64,000 nt of DNA from Carallia brachiata (GCA_021464245.1 JADCRB010000013.1:2882455-2946454); one strand, 5' to 3'. Positions 13,252-25,700 are shown, numbered from the stretch's first letter. The notes: generated by a model from the letters alone, not told the origin. Numbers and translations are program-made.

Positions 13252-15691
13252 TCACGGGAAATTTGCAGGTGATGGTATTGACTTTAACCCTCTATCGTTA
13301 CGGGTGGGAGCGCGGGAGTATCGCTCAGACTGGTGTATTTTCCTCCTAATGGCAGGAACTTTCCTTGCCACTGCCTGCCATATCATTTGGACTGCGTCCC
13401 CGTCCCTCGACGGGTATCGAAACTCAAAGAAATTCTCTACCTCTTTCAATTTTTGCCACATTCGTGTCCATTCATCCTTTCCGATGCTTCTGATGAAATT
13501 TATCAGGTATTTTCCATTGACAGCATCTGCTGTGCGAACAAATAAGCAGAATTGAGAATAATCAAGGACATCCTCGTAAGGGAGCTCGATATCATCGCTG
13601 ATGATCACAGGGACACAGTGGCTAGCGATCGCATCAAACAGCCGATTTGATGAGGGCGTATCGCCTGCAATGTTGAGGCAGAATTTGGAAGAATGCATTC
13701 CCTTGGTAGCTTTACTGACTCCATCGTTTTGAGCACTTCCGAATTGAAAATGCACGTCGTTTTCATCTTTGAGAAGATAAAACAGCTCTTGACGGGTAAA
13801 GCCACCCTGGATACATGAAGCAAACATCAACGGATATCAAACAGGTAAACAAAATTAAAACATAAGATTATTTTGATAGAATAACCACTAGAATCTAATG
13901 AATTAGCATAGAAATGCTGTATGAGAAAAGCAGAATGCGTGAATAAACTGCATTAAAACGGTCAACAGAGAAACTACGAAGATAATAATTCACCAAAGCA
14001 CAATCCGTGCACCATACCTTTGTGTTATCCTCATGAGTTGTGTGCCTCAGAGATATGAAGCCCAGAATATGCAGCAAATTTGGTTTCAGCAAAGAGAAAT
14101 TACAATTGGCCAAAAGATAAGATAAAAGCCAGTCTTCAATTACCCAACATCCAAATTGCAAAAACGTGAATTAAAATGAAATTTTCAAATTGATAATGAA
14201 AGGAATTGAGCTCTTCTCCTAATACAGGTCTCCAAAGGAGTTTATACAGTTAGAGGACACAATTGAGAGCTACGGGTCATGTACATATCCATGAGGGCTC
14301 TTCACACAAAGCTTTCAATGCATTTGTAAGTTTATTAATAAACAATGCTGATCAGGGTTAAGCTGAAGTGCAGAGTTAAATATAACTCAATATCACAAAC
14401 CCCAGGAAAGAAAAGGAATTAGCTCCCTAAATTAAATCCAAGTTGCACAACACTTTGATATCCAGTCACAGATTATATCCTGTTTTCACATAAGTTAAAA
14501 TATCAAGCCCACAGTTCTTAGTTAATACTATAAGCACCAAAAGCATGTGTATCAAAATGGAAAGCAAGCAATGGACAACAAAATGTGTAATGACAAATCT
14601 GCAAAATTATAGCTTACATGTCATTTACTCAAGGATCTCAGAAAATTATGGGACAATCAAAAGGACTAGCAATTGCCGTATCAATCAAGTCAGAAGACAC
14701 ATACATCTTTCCTGTATATCGCCCCCTGAAAGTACAGCAAAGTTGGACGGCTATCAAAATTTGACGAGTCATCAACATAGCTTCTGATCATATGCTTGTA
14801 AGGTGCAATCACATCCTTGTCAACATTTGCAATAGTTGGAGGATATCTCCCAAAGTCTGAGAGTATGAACATTGCAGGCCATAACATCATCCTTGCAAAT
14901 AACATGCTATTTGGATGGTGAGCCAAAAAGATGTGGTCTCTGCCCCCTGACCTCTTCCATTCTGGTTGTGATGTCACAAACTTCACCAACTTTTCCTGCA
15001 ACAACTTGTTCTTGGTCTGCTTTTGGTGTGGGTTCACTTTGTTATATCGGTTATAGCATAACGAAGAAAAGAAGGGTACAAATATAAGATCAGCTTCACT
15101 AGAATTATGGACTCGAAAGGCACTACGAGCTCTTGGAATGTCAGGAACTTCCGAAGCAAGAAGATCCAAAGTAAGCCAATATTCTATACTATGTTGCAAG
15201 TTCAACCCACCAGGATACTCGGGTACTTTACTTCTAAGATCGGGCCATATGTTATTGCCTTGTGCTTTCCAGTCCAAGAGCTCGAAGTGAAACTCAGGTG
15301 GTAAATCATACATGAAAACCTTAAGGGGCACTTCGCTACTTTTCTCACATGAATTGGTTTTCCCATTTCCCACATTAGCTTCTCGTTGGTTTTTTCCTCC
15401 ATCTTGTTCTTCCTCTTCATCTCCTTCTCCCGCATTATCAAAACGGATTGCTCGATTCCCAATTGGGTGTGCAACATCATTTTGGTGAAAGGATTGGGAG
15501 TTTCCATTGTCAAATGTGGAAAGAAGCTTAGGATTAGATAACCAACTATGGTCTACAATGCTAGGCCGGCCCGTGGATCGCAACAAAGAGTACCAAGACA
15601 AGAAAAACAAGACTAATACAAATGGGAACAAACAAAACAAAATTTTCCTAATAATAATCCCAAAAGATGAGGCATGCTGCCTCTCAGACAT
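13252..15691 (-). CDS. EDA5: GT47 exostosin-family glycosyltransferase (EDA5/ARAD-like)
   Basis: Two exons, 15691-14705 and 13806-13252, with a GT-AG intron; 513 aa. Start chosen at ATG 15691 (MSERQHASS); no ATG lies upstream in frame. Seen: short cytosolic N terminus; one signal-anchor helix at residues about 15-36 (ILFCLFPFVLVLFFLSWYSLL); an acidic low-complexity stem (GEGDEEEEQDGG); then the exostosin domain from KVFMYDLPPEFHF through GGRDHIFLAHHPNS, and the family hallmark KFCLNIAGDTPSSNRLFDAI followed by CVPVIISDDIELP, ending near MIWQAVARKVPAI. Known: GT47 enzymes are Golgi type II proteins that add sugars to wall polymers. ARAD1 is implicated in pectic arabinan. The named neighbour in Arabidopsis, EDA5, is my ortholog guess, supported by proximity to CS26. 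The donor and acceptor sugars are unknown. Confidence 0.9.
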
Positions 15692-16085
15692 TGCAACACA
15701 AAAAAGGTCCAAGGAAGAATCAGCAATATCTCCTAACAAAACATCATATGTCCAAATCCAAAAACAACACTAAAACCTCAATTGAAATCAAAGATTCCCA
15801 GAAACAGCCAATAGACACAAACAATTCCAGTCAATTCAGCTAGGATTCCTCAGCAGATTCTTATGCATTCATTGCCCAAAATAACCAAATTTGCTCATGC
15901 AAACAAGTTGAAACTGATAATACAAGCCGTTAAATCAAACCCCATAATTCCTACAATTTGGTATTCACCAAAATCTTCACCTACATTGCCTAGAATTCCA
16001 AAAAAAAAAAAAAACGCTCAACAAAACACCCAATCACGCCCGACCCACCAAGAAAAAGTCCACCTTTCTGCCGTTTGCTGTTCGT

Positions 16086-16112
16086 TGTTGCTGTTGTTGT
16101 TGTTGTTTGTAA
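16086..16112. repeat. GTT/CAA microsatellite in 5' leader of the GT47 gene
   Basis: Repeated GTT (plus strand) about 400 bp upstream of the GT47 start codon, within the probable promoter or 5' leader. It is followed by CT-rich sequence at 16200-16245. Confidence 0.6.
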
Positions 16113-16249
16113 CACACCCGCTCGCACATTCTCTCTCTATGTTGGGAGAGTGCAAAAGAGTATGCTGTTAGCGTGGGAATAGGGTCTATCTGTGGAAGCG
16201 GACTTTCCAGCTCTCTGTCCGTCTTCCTTCCTTCCTCTCTGTGTTTTCT

Positions 16250-18342
16250 AAATTTTTTTTAGCTTATATGAACAGCTCGGATGAGAATAAATTAATCACA
16301 TAATTTACCTGATATAAACTGTTTTTTTTTTATTTTAATTAATGATTTATATTATTTTATTATTATTTAAATATTATTAATTAATTTTTTTCTTTTTTTC
16401 CTTTAATTTTGTGTTTAATATTTGTTCTTAGAATATATTTTTTTAACCAAAAAAAACTGAGAAAACATTTCAAAGAGTTTTTAAATAACATAAATCATAA
16501 TATCAAATTTAGAAATTAAAAAATAATAAAATATTAAATATTACTAAATGAAATTATATTACTGTTATAGTATTATTAATGTAAAGTTGCATAGTGGTAT
16601 TATTATAATTTATAGTGTTATTTATCTATTATTTACCCTACAAAGTAGGGAGAAAGCAAAATGAAAAACGGAAAAGATCAGAGAAAATGAAAAGTGGGAA
16701 CAAAAGGAAATTTTCATTTTAGAAGGGAACTTTGAAAATATTTTATTTAGAAAAGAGTGACAAATAAAATATAATAAAATAAAATAATATGTTATAATTT
16801 TAAATGAATATCACTAAAAATACATAATATGAGTAAATTCGTTATTTTTATGAATAAATAATGTCAAGTAATAATTTTTTTCTTAAATTACAAGTAATAA
16901 ACTTATTACAACACAATCTAAGGTAGTAGCCTAGTATTAATCAGGTGCACTCTCTTTTACATTAGTTTGTATTTGAGTCTCATCACTGTCGCATGCTTCG
17001 AATTTAACGGGGATAAATTTAAGACGATATTAAATTTCAAATTCGTTAATATTGAGGCTGGGCACGAAAAAGACTCATTCAGGACCAACAATATTCGAAT
17101 AATGAATTTTTCCTATATAAAAAGTTAAATAAGGATATAAACAGTCTAAAAATTGACTTTAATCTACGGATGTTATAATAACACATATGTGAGTATTTTT
17201 TTTATTATTAAAGAACAAGAAAAAGTTTCTATAACAATAACACTTTTTCTTTTCCTTATTTCCTTATTTTTGTCATTTTTTCCTTATTTTCTATATTTCT
17301 TCTCTGCTTCTATTTTGATATATGCGTGTGTATATGTATATAGGTATTGCTTTCTCTCGCAAAAGTGAGTAAATCATTTAACCAAACAAAAAAGAGTGGT
17401 TACAGACACACTGAAGCTGAGATTCCCTAATGAAAGAGACATCAAGCTTGCGGCGATAAGGACAAAGTTTTGGCTCAAGAAGTCAATTTTTTTTATTGAT
17501 TATCTTGAATTTTTTATTACAAGAGTTTTCTTCTTGCTCTTGGCTTTTGTTAAGACACACCCAAGTGATCATCCCACAAAATATAATCTCAAATTGACAA
17601 CATCACAAAGAAAAAAAAAAAACATAACAAATTGATTCCAAGAGTTGGAAAGATATCTGATATTTTTATAAGATAGTTTAAATTTACTCTTTGTTATCTA
17701 AAAAATACAAGAAATTACATGCAGTAAATTAGACGCACTTAATGCAGATTTACTCTTCAGACTGTACATTGACCTTTGATACTTGTGCAATTTTGTAACA
17801 CTTCCCACAACAAGATTTTTGGATCCCGTGGACCTCTCTCTTAAATAAGTCAGATCTCGATATTAAGGTGTCGGGGTCCATCCTATTCAATGTGGTAAGG
17901 TAGAAACATTAAAATGAAAGATTGAAAAAAAGAAATTATTATTTCTTTGGTAGTCACATTAGAAAGTAATGAATGATTTTTTTTATGACAAAACCACGTT
18001 AAAAGATAATAGTTTTTCTTAGTGACTAAATTAATCTCTCTAATAATTACTCAAAGTGGGAGAGAGGATCTGAGAAACTGAGAGAGGAAATGAGAGTGGA
18101 GAGAGTCAGATTAGGAAGAAAGTTTTAGTATGGTCTTCAATGATGTACTCCTTACACTATAATAAATGTTGTACTTTCTTCATAAATGTAAGCAATCGAA
18201 CCACATAAAACTTTTTATATACATATTTATTTTTGTTTTTGTAAATTCATTAATTGTGTATGTGCATACTGTAATTGAATTGGATTTTCACAGATATGCA
18301 AGATTTGAAAAATCCCAGGCAAATCCTGTTGGAAAGCTGATA
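16250..18342. other. Intergenic, no gene seen
   Basis: AT-rich spacer between the GT47 gene promoter and the retrotransposon. It holds one weak SINE-like relic (about 16915-17010). Short hydrophobic frames near 17153-17368 and 17396-17635 look like chance ORFs. Confidence 0.5.
16915..17010 (+). mobile_element. Possible tRNA-derived SINE relic
   Basis: An A-box-like block (AGTAGCCTAGTATTAATCAGG) is followed about 35 bp later by a B-box-like TTTGAGTCTCATC. The layout suits a Pol III promoter of a SINE, but no tail or target duplication is clear. Confidence 0.25.
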
Positions 18343-18347
18343 ATGAC
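18343..18347. repeat. Target-site duplication, left (ATGAC)
   Basis: Five bases directly before the 5' LTR that match those after the 3' LTR (28416-28420). This fixes the element borders. Confidence 0.9.
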
Positions 18348-19030
18348 TGTAAACTAATAATTAAAAAAAAAAAAATAAAAAAAAAAAAAATAAATATATA
18401 TATATCTTGGTTGGCAGCCACCAACCTTGAAGTCAAGGTTAGCAGCTGCCAACCTTTAATGCCACCAACCAATTGGTTGGTGGCAGGCAGGTGGAGGAGG
18501 CTTATAAATGGTCTCCTCAATTGAAATGCAGAAGAAAAAAAGAAAGGAAGAGCAGCGCAGCGCATAAAAAAAAAAGAAGAAAAAAAAAAAGAAAGCAGGC
18601 GAAAAAAAAAAAGAAAAAAAAAAGAGAGATAGTAAAAAAAAAAAATCAAAATATTACAAATCTGGCTGGGATTAAGTCTCATACGGCCCTCAAAGAAAAT
18701 TCAGGCAGCTCATCCGAGAACAAGTCCATTCGACCCTCGGTGAAATTAAGCCAGATCGGCTCAGATCAAATCTCTACGGTTCCTAAACGTAGTCAAAACA
18801 TCCAAATCAGATACAGTTTCAGTATATCCAGTTCAAGAAAAAGCGGTGGAAATTATTTCTGTCAAGATCAAGCTCGTGCAGCCCTTGACGGAGTCAAAAA
18901 AGGAACACTAATCGGAGGATCTACAGAGATCGACTCCACGTAAATTTTCTTTTACTTTACAATTTTTATTTGTAATTTATTTTTGTATTTTCGAGTTTAA
19001 TTATTTTAGGCTCGAAATTTACGCTTTACA
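18348..19030 (+). repeat. 5' LTR
   Basis: Begins TGTAAACTAATAATT and ends ATTTACGCTTTACA. It contains A-rich runs, a cluster of self-complementary CCAACC/GGTTGG motifs (18410-18482), a TATA-like TTATAAAT (18502-18509) inside a short inverted repeat, an A-rich leader, and a unique 3' portion shared with the other LTR. Confidence 0.95.
18500..18512 (+). promoter_or_regulatory. LTR TATA-like element inside a hairpin
   Basis: TTATAAAT is flanked by near-complementary arms GGAGGAGGC and GGTCTCCTC. The same arrangement is at 27862-27889 in the 3' LTR, there with perfect pairing. It is the likely Pol II start region of the element. Confidence 0.5.
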
Positions 19031-19036
19031 AATTTT

Positions 19037-19054
19037 TGGCACGCTCGGTGGGAC
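19037..19054 (+). other. Primer-binding site
   Basis: TGGCACGCTCGGTGGGAC begins six bases after the 5' LTR. Like all PBSs it starts with TGG, the complement of a tRNA CCA end. I cannot assign the tRNA without a search. Confidence 0.6.
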
Positions 19055-19225
19055 AACTTCACCTCCCATCTCTTGTTCTTTAAAAAAAAAAAAAAAGAGG
19101 TAAAAGGGGAGCCGAGAGAGAAAAAAAAGTAAAAAAGTAAAAAAAAAAAAGTAAAAAGTAAAAAAAAAAGTAAAAAGTAAAAAAGTAAAAAAAAAAAAAA
19201 ATTTTACAGGTGTTCAGCACATCAA

Positions 19226-21245
19226 ATGTCACCGAAAAGGAGTACAACTGCTGCCACAAAAAAGAAGGCAACGGCTCCACTGCCTGCATCAACTACCCTA
19301 CCTGGGTACGCAGGTCCAGAAACCCGGTGACGGACACAATTTCTTGCCGTCCAAACCCGACAAAATGTCGAAATGGAGAGTCCACAGCTCGCACAACAGG
19401 ATCTCTCCCCTGACTCTCTTGCCGCATGGAGGAGTCGATCACCCACCCCGATCGAAGTCGGGGGCAACACGACGAAGCCTGCTCAACAAATCCGACTCAC
19501 ACAGAAGAATCAGAAGAGTTTTCTCCCCCAGTCTTTCCCGGAGCCTCATCTGTTGCCGTCATGATGACCAACACAACCAGCACAGAGAAAGATTTCAGAA
19601 TTGGAGAACAAAATTTTGCAGCTGATCAGAGTCGTGGAGGAAAAAGATCAACAGATCGCCGCTCTCAAAGGAAAGCCCCGATCCAAGTTGATCCGAATCC
19701 GCGAGGAGCAACCATATCCACCCGGTTTCACTCCAGAAGCCACACCAGCCGACGTCTTCCCTGCAGAAAAGCGACCAGGTAGTTCTACACAGCTGCCACC
19801 CTCAAATTCTGTAGCTTCGCTATCTGTTCAACAATTGCAGGAAATGATAGCCAATACGATCCGACTGCAACAAGCTACATCCTTCCAAGGATCACAGATG
19901 TACGTCAAACCGTACACCAGACGGATCGAAAGTCTCAACATGCCTTGGGCTACCAGCCGCCCAAATTTCAACAATTCGACGGACGAGGCGATCCCAAACA
20001 GCACATCGCCCACTTCGTTGAAACCTGCAACAACGCAGGGACTTACGGAGATCTCTTGGTGAAGCAGTTTGTTCGTTCACTCAGGGAGACCGCTTTCACC
20101 TGGTTCATAAATCTTGAACCAGAATCGATCGACAGTTGGGAACAGCTACAACGAGAGTTCCTCAACAGATTTTTCAGCACTCGAAGGACGGTAAGTATGA
20201 TGGAGCTTACCAGCACCAAACAAAGGAAAGGAGAGCCCGTTGTCGAATACATCAACAGATGGCGTGCCCTCAGCTTGGACTGCAAAGATCGCCTGACGGA
20301 GACTTCTGCCGTGGAGATGTGCATCCAAGGAATGCATTGGGAGCTGTTATACATCCTGCAGGGTGTCAAACCCCGAACTTTCGAAGAACTGGCGACCCGC
20401 GCACATGATATGGAGATAAGCATCCAAACTTCCGGAGGCACGGTTCCCATCCAGTTGGACCAGCAAGGGGGCAGAAGGGAGATTAAGAAACCCAACAGCT
20501 CCGGAAAAGGGAAAGAAGTGATGACTGTTGAAGCCGCACCAGTAAAAGTGGGAGCTAAAGCCAAGGTAAATCCTCCGACCCAAATAACTCAGCCAAAACA
20601 ACAGGAAAGGCGGAAGGTGACATTGCGAGAGCTGGAGCAGAAGCAGTATCCATTCCCCGACTCAGACGTCCCCGACATTCTTGAACAACTCTTGGAGGCG
20701 AAGCTGATCGAACTCCCAGAGTGCAAGCGGCCGAATGAAAAGGATCGAGTCAGCGATCCAAGATTCTGCAAATATCACCGGATAGTAAGTCATCCAACTG
20801 AGAAGTGTTTCGTCCTGAAGGAGCTAATCATGAAGCTCAAAAGCCAGAATAAAATCATTCTGGACCAGGAAGGCGTAACCTCAGCAAACCAGACCACCAT
20901 CACTTCAAAACCATCAGAAGAGGTGACACACCGTAAGGAGGAGCCGCTCGACAACAAAAAGTCGACAACGGAGAAGGTATATGAAGCTCTCCAAACCCTT
21001 CTCGCTAACCCTCAGCTGTTTACAGCTTTGCAAACAACAGAAGTGTGGCAAAATCAAGTGGCAATACTCTTCAGACCTCAGCTGAACCTCTGCCATCAAG
21101 TAATTCCAGCTCGACGGAGCAACAGACGGCCCAAAATCACGTCGGATGTTACTCTGCTATCTCATTTTCAGATGAGGATCTCCTGCTGGGGTCCAAACCC
21201 CACAATCGGCCGCTGTATGTATCAGGCTATGTGAAAGAACAGAAG
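19226..21245 (+). pseudogene. gag, frameshifted
   Basis: Starts plausibly at ATG 19226 (MSPKRSTTAATKKK). The N-terminal part is split among frames, with a stop near 19328. From 19945 a clear retrotransposon gag domain is open: FQQFDGRGDPKQHIAHFVETC, TAFTWFINLEPESIDSWEQL, FNRFFSTRR-like text and VEYINRWRALSLDC. A frame change at about 19940 (frame 2 to 1) is explained by loss of one T in a short T run. Another near 21050 precedes the protease. There is no classical CCHC knuckle, but a CKYH...PTEKC block near 20770-20810 is seen, as in other Tat gags. Role: capsid-like particle assembly. Confidence 0.85.
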
Positions 21246-21650
21246 GTCGACGTATTCTGATCGACGATGGCTCGGCAGTCAATATTATCCCAAAATCCAC
21301 CATAAAGGAGCTCGGCATCGGCATTGATGAATTATCAGACAGCCGCTTGATGATTCATGGCTTTAATCAAGGAGGACAGAAAGCAATTGGGATGATTCGC
21401 TTGGAGCTAACTATCGGTAATCTCACTTCTAGCACTCTATTTCACGTGATTGATGCACGTACCACATATAAGATGTTGCTAGGACGACCGTGGATTCATG
21501 GAAATGGAGTTGTGCTCTCAAGCCTGCATCAGTGCTTCAAGTACTACAATGGTGGCGTTCAAAAGGTCAATGCTGACTTAAAGCCGTTCGATGATGCTGA
21601 ATCACATTTGGCGGATGCAGTCTTCTACACGACACAGACAATCCGGAGAT
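21246..21650 (+). pseudogene. Aspartic protease domain
   Basis: ILIDDGSAVNI (active-site DDGS at 21263-21274) and a downstream flap/ILG-like segment YKMLLGRPWIHG identify a retropepsin-like protease that would process the polyprotein. It reads in a frame different from the gag before it and from the RT after it, so at least two indels isolate it. Confidence 0.8.
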
Positions 21651-21818
21651 CATTCCATCAAAAGCTACTTGGACTGGGGGCATCCACAAAAAGGGAAAAG
21701 CTGTCGAAGAACCTGCCAATGCCCAACCCCAGGCTCCAACAAATGAAAAGCTGCCACAGCCTGCTGAACTCGTCCGAAGGATGTTGCATCTTCAAGCTCC
21801 ACTCCAGTCCTACGCTAT

Positions 21819-23960
21819 GTGCCGAAGTCACGACGCTCAGAAGGTCAACCCCCTTTCTCTTATTGTATTGATCCTAAACAGGAGCAAGGACATAGCCAAC
21901 CCAAGACAAAAGAGCTGCACAACCTGAAGGAAACTTATACTCTGCCGATACCAAAGATTGAGCCGGTTTTATCCTCAAAACCATTAAAAGGCTTCGTCAA
22001 ACCACACACGGGGGCAGTCGAAGGCGGCTCACTTCCAGAAAGAAGAACACATGAAGGATTTGATCCTAATGCATACAAGCTTTTGGCAAAGGCGGGCTAT
22101 GATTTCTCAAACCCGAGCACAATGGGTACGCTGCCGTCCACACATGGCGCCACTTCTCAAACATCACAGTCCCGACCTGGCTTAGGCTATCAGGAGAAGT
22201 CACCTGTGCGGATCACGCTAAAGAGCCGAAGCCGAGCAGCTGATGCACGTGCCATCACCACCACCACCAAACAAGACAGGCTTATCCAGTCAAACAAAGA
22301 AGGTGAAGTCAGAGGTTCTGCATTTCATGTCACAATTAGCGAGGAGGCTGAGGCTGATTCCGACTCATCAGATGGTGAAGTGAAGGAGGCTCCCCCGGAA
22401 CTTGAAGATGGTGGCCAAGCAACTGTTGATGAACTCAAGGAGGTCAATCTTGGCTCTCCGGAAGATCCTCGACCTACATTTGTAAGTGCTTTACTTACTG
22501 CAGAAGAAGAGCAAGAATATGTTCAGGTATTAAGTCAATACAGGGACGTGTTCGCATGGAGTTACAAAGAAATGCCTGGACTTGATCCGAAAATTGCGGT
22601 GCATCGTCTAGCAGTAAAGAAGGGTGTTCGTTCTGTTAAGCAGCCACAACGACGGTTCCGCCCGGAACTCATTCCACAAATCGAGGAGGAGGTGAACAAG
22701 CTGATCAATGCTGGCTTCATCCGAGAGGTCACCTACCCAACGTGGATTGCCAACATTGTCCCGGTAAGAAAGAAGAATGGACAGTTGAGGGTATGTGTTG
22801 ATTTTCGAGATCTTAACAAGGTCTGCCCGAAAGATGACTTTCCGTTACCCATAACGGAGATCACAGTCGATGCAACAACGGGTCACGAAGCATTGTCTTT
22901 CATGGATGGTTCTTCAGGCTATAACCAAATCAGAATGGCACCAGAAGACGAGGAGTTGACAGCATTCCGCACCCCAAAAGGTATATACTGCTACAAAGTT
23001 ATGCCGTTTGGATTGAAAAATGCTGGCGCCACTTATCAACGTGCTATGCAAAAAATTTTTGATGACATGCTGCACAAGATTGTAGAATGTTATGTTGATG
23101 ACTTAGTTGTAAAGACTAAGAAGCGCAAAGACCACCTCGAGGATCTCAAGACAGTGTTCGAAAGACTTCGGAGGCATCAGCTCAAAATGAACCCTCTCAA
23201 GTGCGCATTCGGTGTCACATCAGGAAAGTTTCTTGGGTTCGTGGTGCGCCATCGTGGAATCGAAGTTGATCAGTCAAAGGTTGAGGCAATTCAAAAGATG
23301 CCTGAACCTAAAAACCTGCACGAGCTGCGAAGTCTACAAGGAAAGCTGGCCTACATTCGCCGTTTCATCTCCAATTTAGCTGGGAGATGTCAACCTTTCC
23401 ATCGGTTGATGAAGAAGGATGTCAACTTCGAGTGGGACGAAGCTTGCAGCAAAGCCTTTGAGAGCATAAAGAAGTACCTTTCCAATCCACCAGGTCCTAG
23501 GGCTCCAATTCAAGGAAAGTCGTTGATTCTCTACATTGCAGCGCAGGAAAGATCTTTGGGAGCCTTGCTTGCACAGGAAAACGAGCAGGGAAAGGAAGTT
23601 GCCCTGTACTACTTGAGCAGAACACTAAACGGTCCGGAGCTGAGTTATTCGCCCATTGAAAAGACATGTCTAGCACTGTTCTTTGCCATTGACAAGCTGA
23701 GGCACTACATGCAAGCTCACACGGTACGTCTCATTGCCAGAGCTGATCCTGTCAAATATATCTTATCTAGACCAATCTTGTCAGGACGACTTGCCAAGTG
23801 GGCAGTAATCCTACAAAGCTACGACATTGTCTACGTGCCTCAAAAAGCAGTCAAAGGACAAGCTCTAGCAGACTTCCTTGCAGATCACCCTATTCCGTCA
23901 GATTGGGAGTTCACAGATGATCTTCCAGATGAAGAGGTCTTTTACATTGAGACACTACCA
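21819..23960 (+). pseudogene. Reverse transcriptase and RNase H
   Basis: One long open stretch. RT motifs in order: NIVPVRKKNGQLRVCVDFRDLN, DFPLPI, FMDGSSGYNQI, MPFGLKNAGATYQ, and the catalytic YVDD at 23091-23102, then the thumb region FLGFVV. The first RNase H follows from about 23515 (LILYIAAQERSLGALL, YYLSRTL, SPIEKTCLALFFAI). Known role: makes cDNA from element RNA. It is open here but not in frame with gag, protease or integrase. Confidence 0.9.
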
Positions 23961-24390
23961 CCATGGACGATGTTCTTTGATGGTGCAGCAAGACGTGATG
24001 GTGCTGGTGCCGGCATAGTGTTTGTCACTCCTCAACGACAAATACTACCATATGCTATCATTCTCGGTGAGGTTCAAAGGCTGGGGGAGGGTCGGGGGGG
24101 TGATCATTGGTCTTCAAATGGCTGTCGATATGAAGATTCCAACTATAGAAGTCCATGGAGATTCCCAGCTCGTCATCAACCAACTTACAGGATTGTATGA
24201 CGTGAAGAAAGAGGACCTTGCGCCTTACCATCAACGTGCTCGACAGCTAATGGATGAATTTGAAAGCATCACCTTGGAGCATGTGCCTCGACGAGAAAAC
24301 ACTCAGGCAGACGCGTTGGCTAACCTGGCCACTCTCTTGCAAAGTCAGAAATCCAGGCTACAGTTGTTGCCGTATGCCAGAAATGGATAG
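23961..24390 (+). pseudogene. Second (archaeal-type) RNase H domain
   Basis: WTMFFDGAARRDGAGAGIVF opens a second RNase H fold, and IEVHGDSQLVINQL and ENTQADALANLATL close it. This extra domain between RNase H and integrase marks the Tat lineage. A 30-base G-rich stretch at 24066-24101 replaces the conserved NNxAEYxAL helix and shifts the frame. Another shift near 24350 breaks the link to integrase. Confidence 0.85.
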
Positions 24391-25700
24391 TGCCACAGAA
24401 GGATGATGAAGAAACTACAGCAGCCAACGCTGTATCTACGTCTCGCGGAGGACGAGATTGGCGCCAACCAATCATTGACTACCTACAGCACGGGAAGCTG
24501 CCCGAAGATCGTCGTCATAAGACAGAAATTCAACGACGAGCTCCCCGCTTCATATATCTCAAGGATGCTCTGTATCGAAGGTCTTTTGATGGAGTTTTAC
24601 TTCGCTGCCTAGCAATGAAGAGGCAAAACAGCTCTCACTGAAGCACATTCTGGTGTTTGTGGCGGACATCAATCGGGGCCTAAGTTGCACTTCCAACTCA
24701 GAAGGATGGGATACTACTGGCCAACCATGGTACGTGATTCAATTGAGTTTGCTAAAACTTGTCAAGCTTGTCAATTTCATGCGAATTACATACATCAACC
24801 ACCGGAGCCACTGCATCCAACTGTCTCATCCTGGCCCTTTGAAGCTTGGGGTCTCGACTTAGTGGGGCCCTTGCCAAAGTCATCCCTGGGTCACCTGTAC
24901 ATCCTCGCAGCAACCGACTACTTCTCAAAATGGGCTGAAGCCATTCCACTTAGAGAGGTAAAGAAGGAGCATGTTGCCAATTTCATCCGGACTCAGCTGA
25001 TCTATCGCTATGGAGTCCCTCGATTCATCATCACTGATAATGGTAAGCAGTTCTACAACAGCTTGATCGACAAGCTCTGCGAGAAGTTCAAGTTCAAGCA
25101 GTACAAGTCATCCATGTACAATGCCCCAGCAAATGGCTTGGCCGAAGCATTCAACAAGACCTTATGCAACCTGTTGCGGAAGGTAGTCTCTAAATCCAAA
25201 AGAGATTGGCATGACAGAATTCCGGAGGCATTATGGGCGTATCGTACAACTTACCGGACTCCAACACAGGCGACGCCATACTCACTTGTCTACGGTGTCG
25301 AAGCAATACTGCCGTTGGAAACACAGATTCCATCCCTGCGCATGGCTGTTCTGGAAGGACTCACACAGGAGGAGAATGCTCGCCTACGTCTGGATGAGTT
25401 AGAAGCCTCGATGAAAGGAGGCTCGAAGCACAACAGCAACTTGAGTGCTACCAAGCCCGGCTCACCAACACGTTCAACCGCAGGGTCCGCCCTCGATCTT
25501 TTCAAGTTGGAGACCTTGTTCTTGCAGTGCGACGGCCCATCAACATGAAGCATCGGCCTGGTGACAAGCTTACTTCCAAATGGGACGGGCCATACTTAGT
25601 GCAGGAGGCCTACACTCACAACGCTTACATGCTGTCAGACCAAGAAGGCGTCCGAATCGGCCCGATCAATGGTAAATTTCTGAAACAGTATTATGTGTAA
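24391..25700 (+). pseudogene. Integrase
   Basis: N-terminal zinc-binding part (H...H, CQACQFH at about 24760). Catalytic core with GLDLVGPLP (first Asp), FIITDNG (second Asp, about 25030) and NGLAEAFNK (Glu, about 25145). The C-terminal part DLVLAVRRPINMKHRPGDKL lies in another frame after a one-base loss near 25408. It ends ...FLKQYYV with TAA at 25698-25700. Frame breaks also occur near 24615. Role: inserts the cDNA into the host genome. Confidence 0.85.

Noticed and set aside
18227..18682. 151- and 156-codon frames across the 5' LTR
   Set aside because: They are built on poly-A/poly-T runs (strings of K or F) and have no independent support.
20043..20564. 173-codon minus-strand frame opposite gag
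   Set aside because: Antisense shadow. The plus strand has the gag domain.
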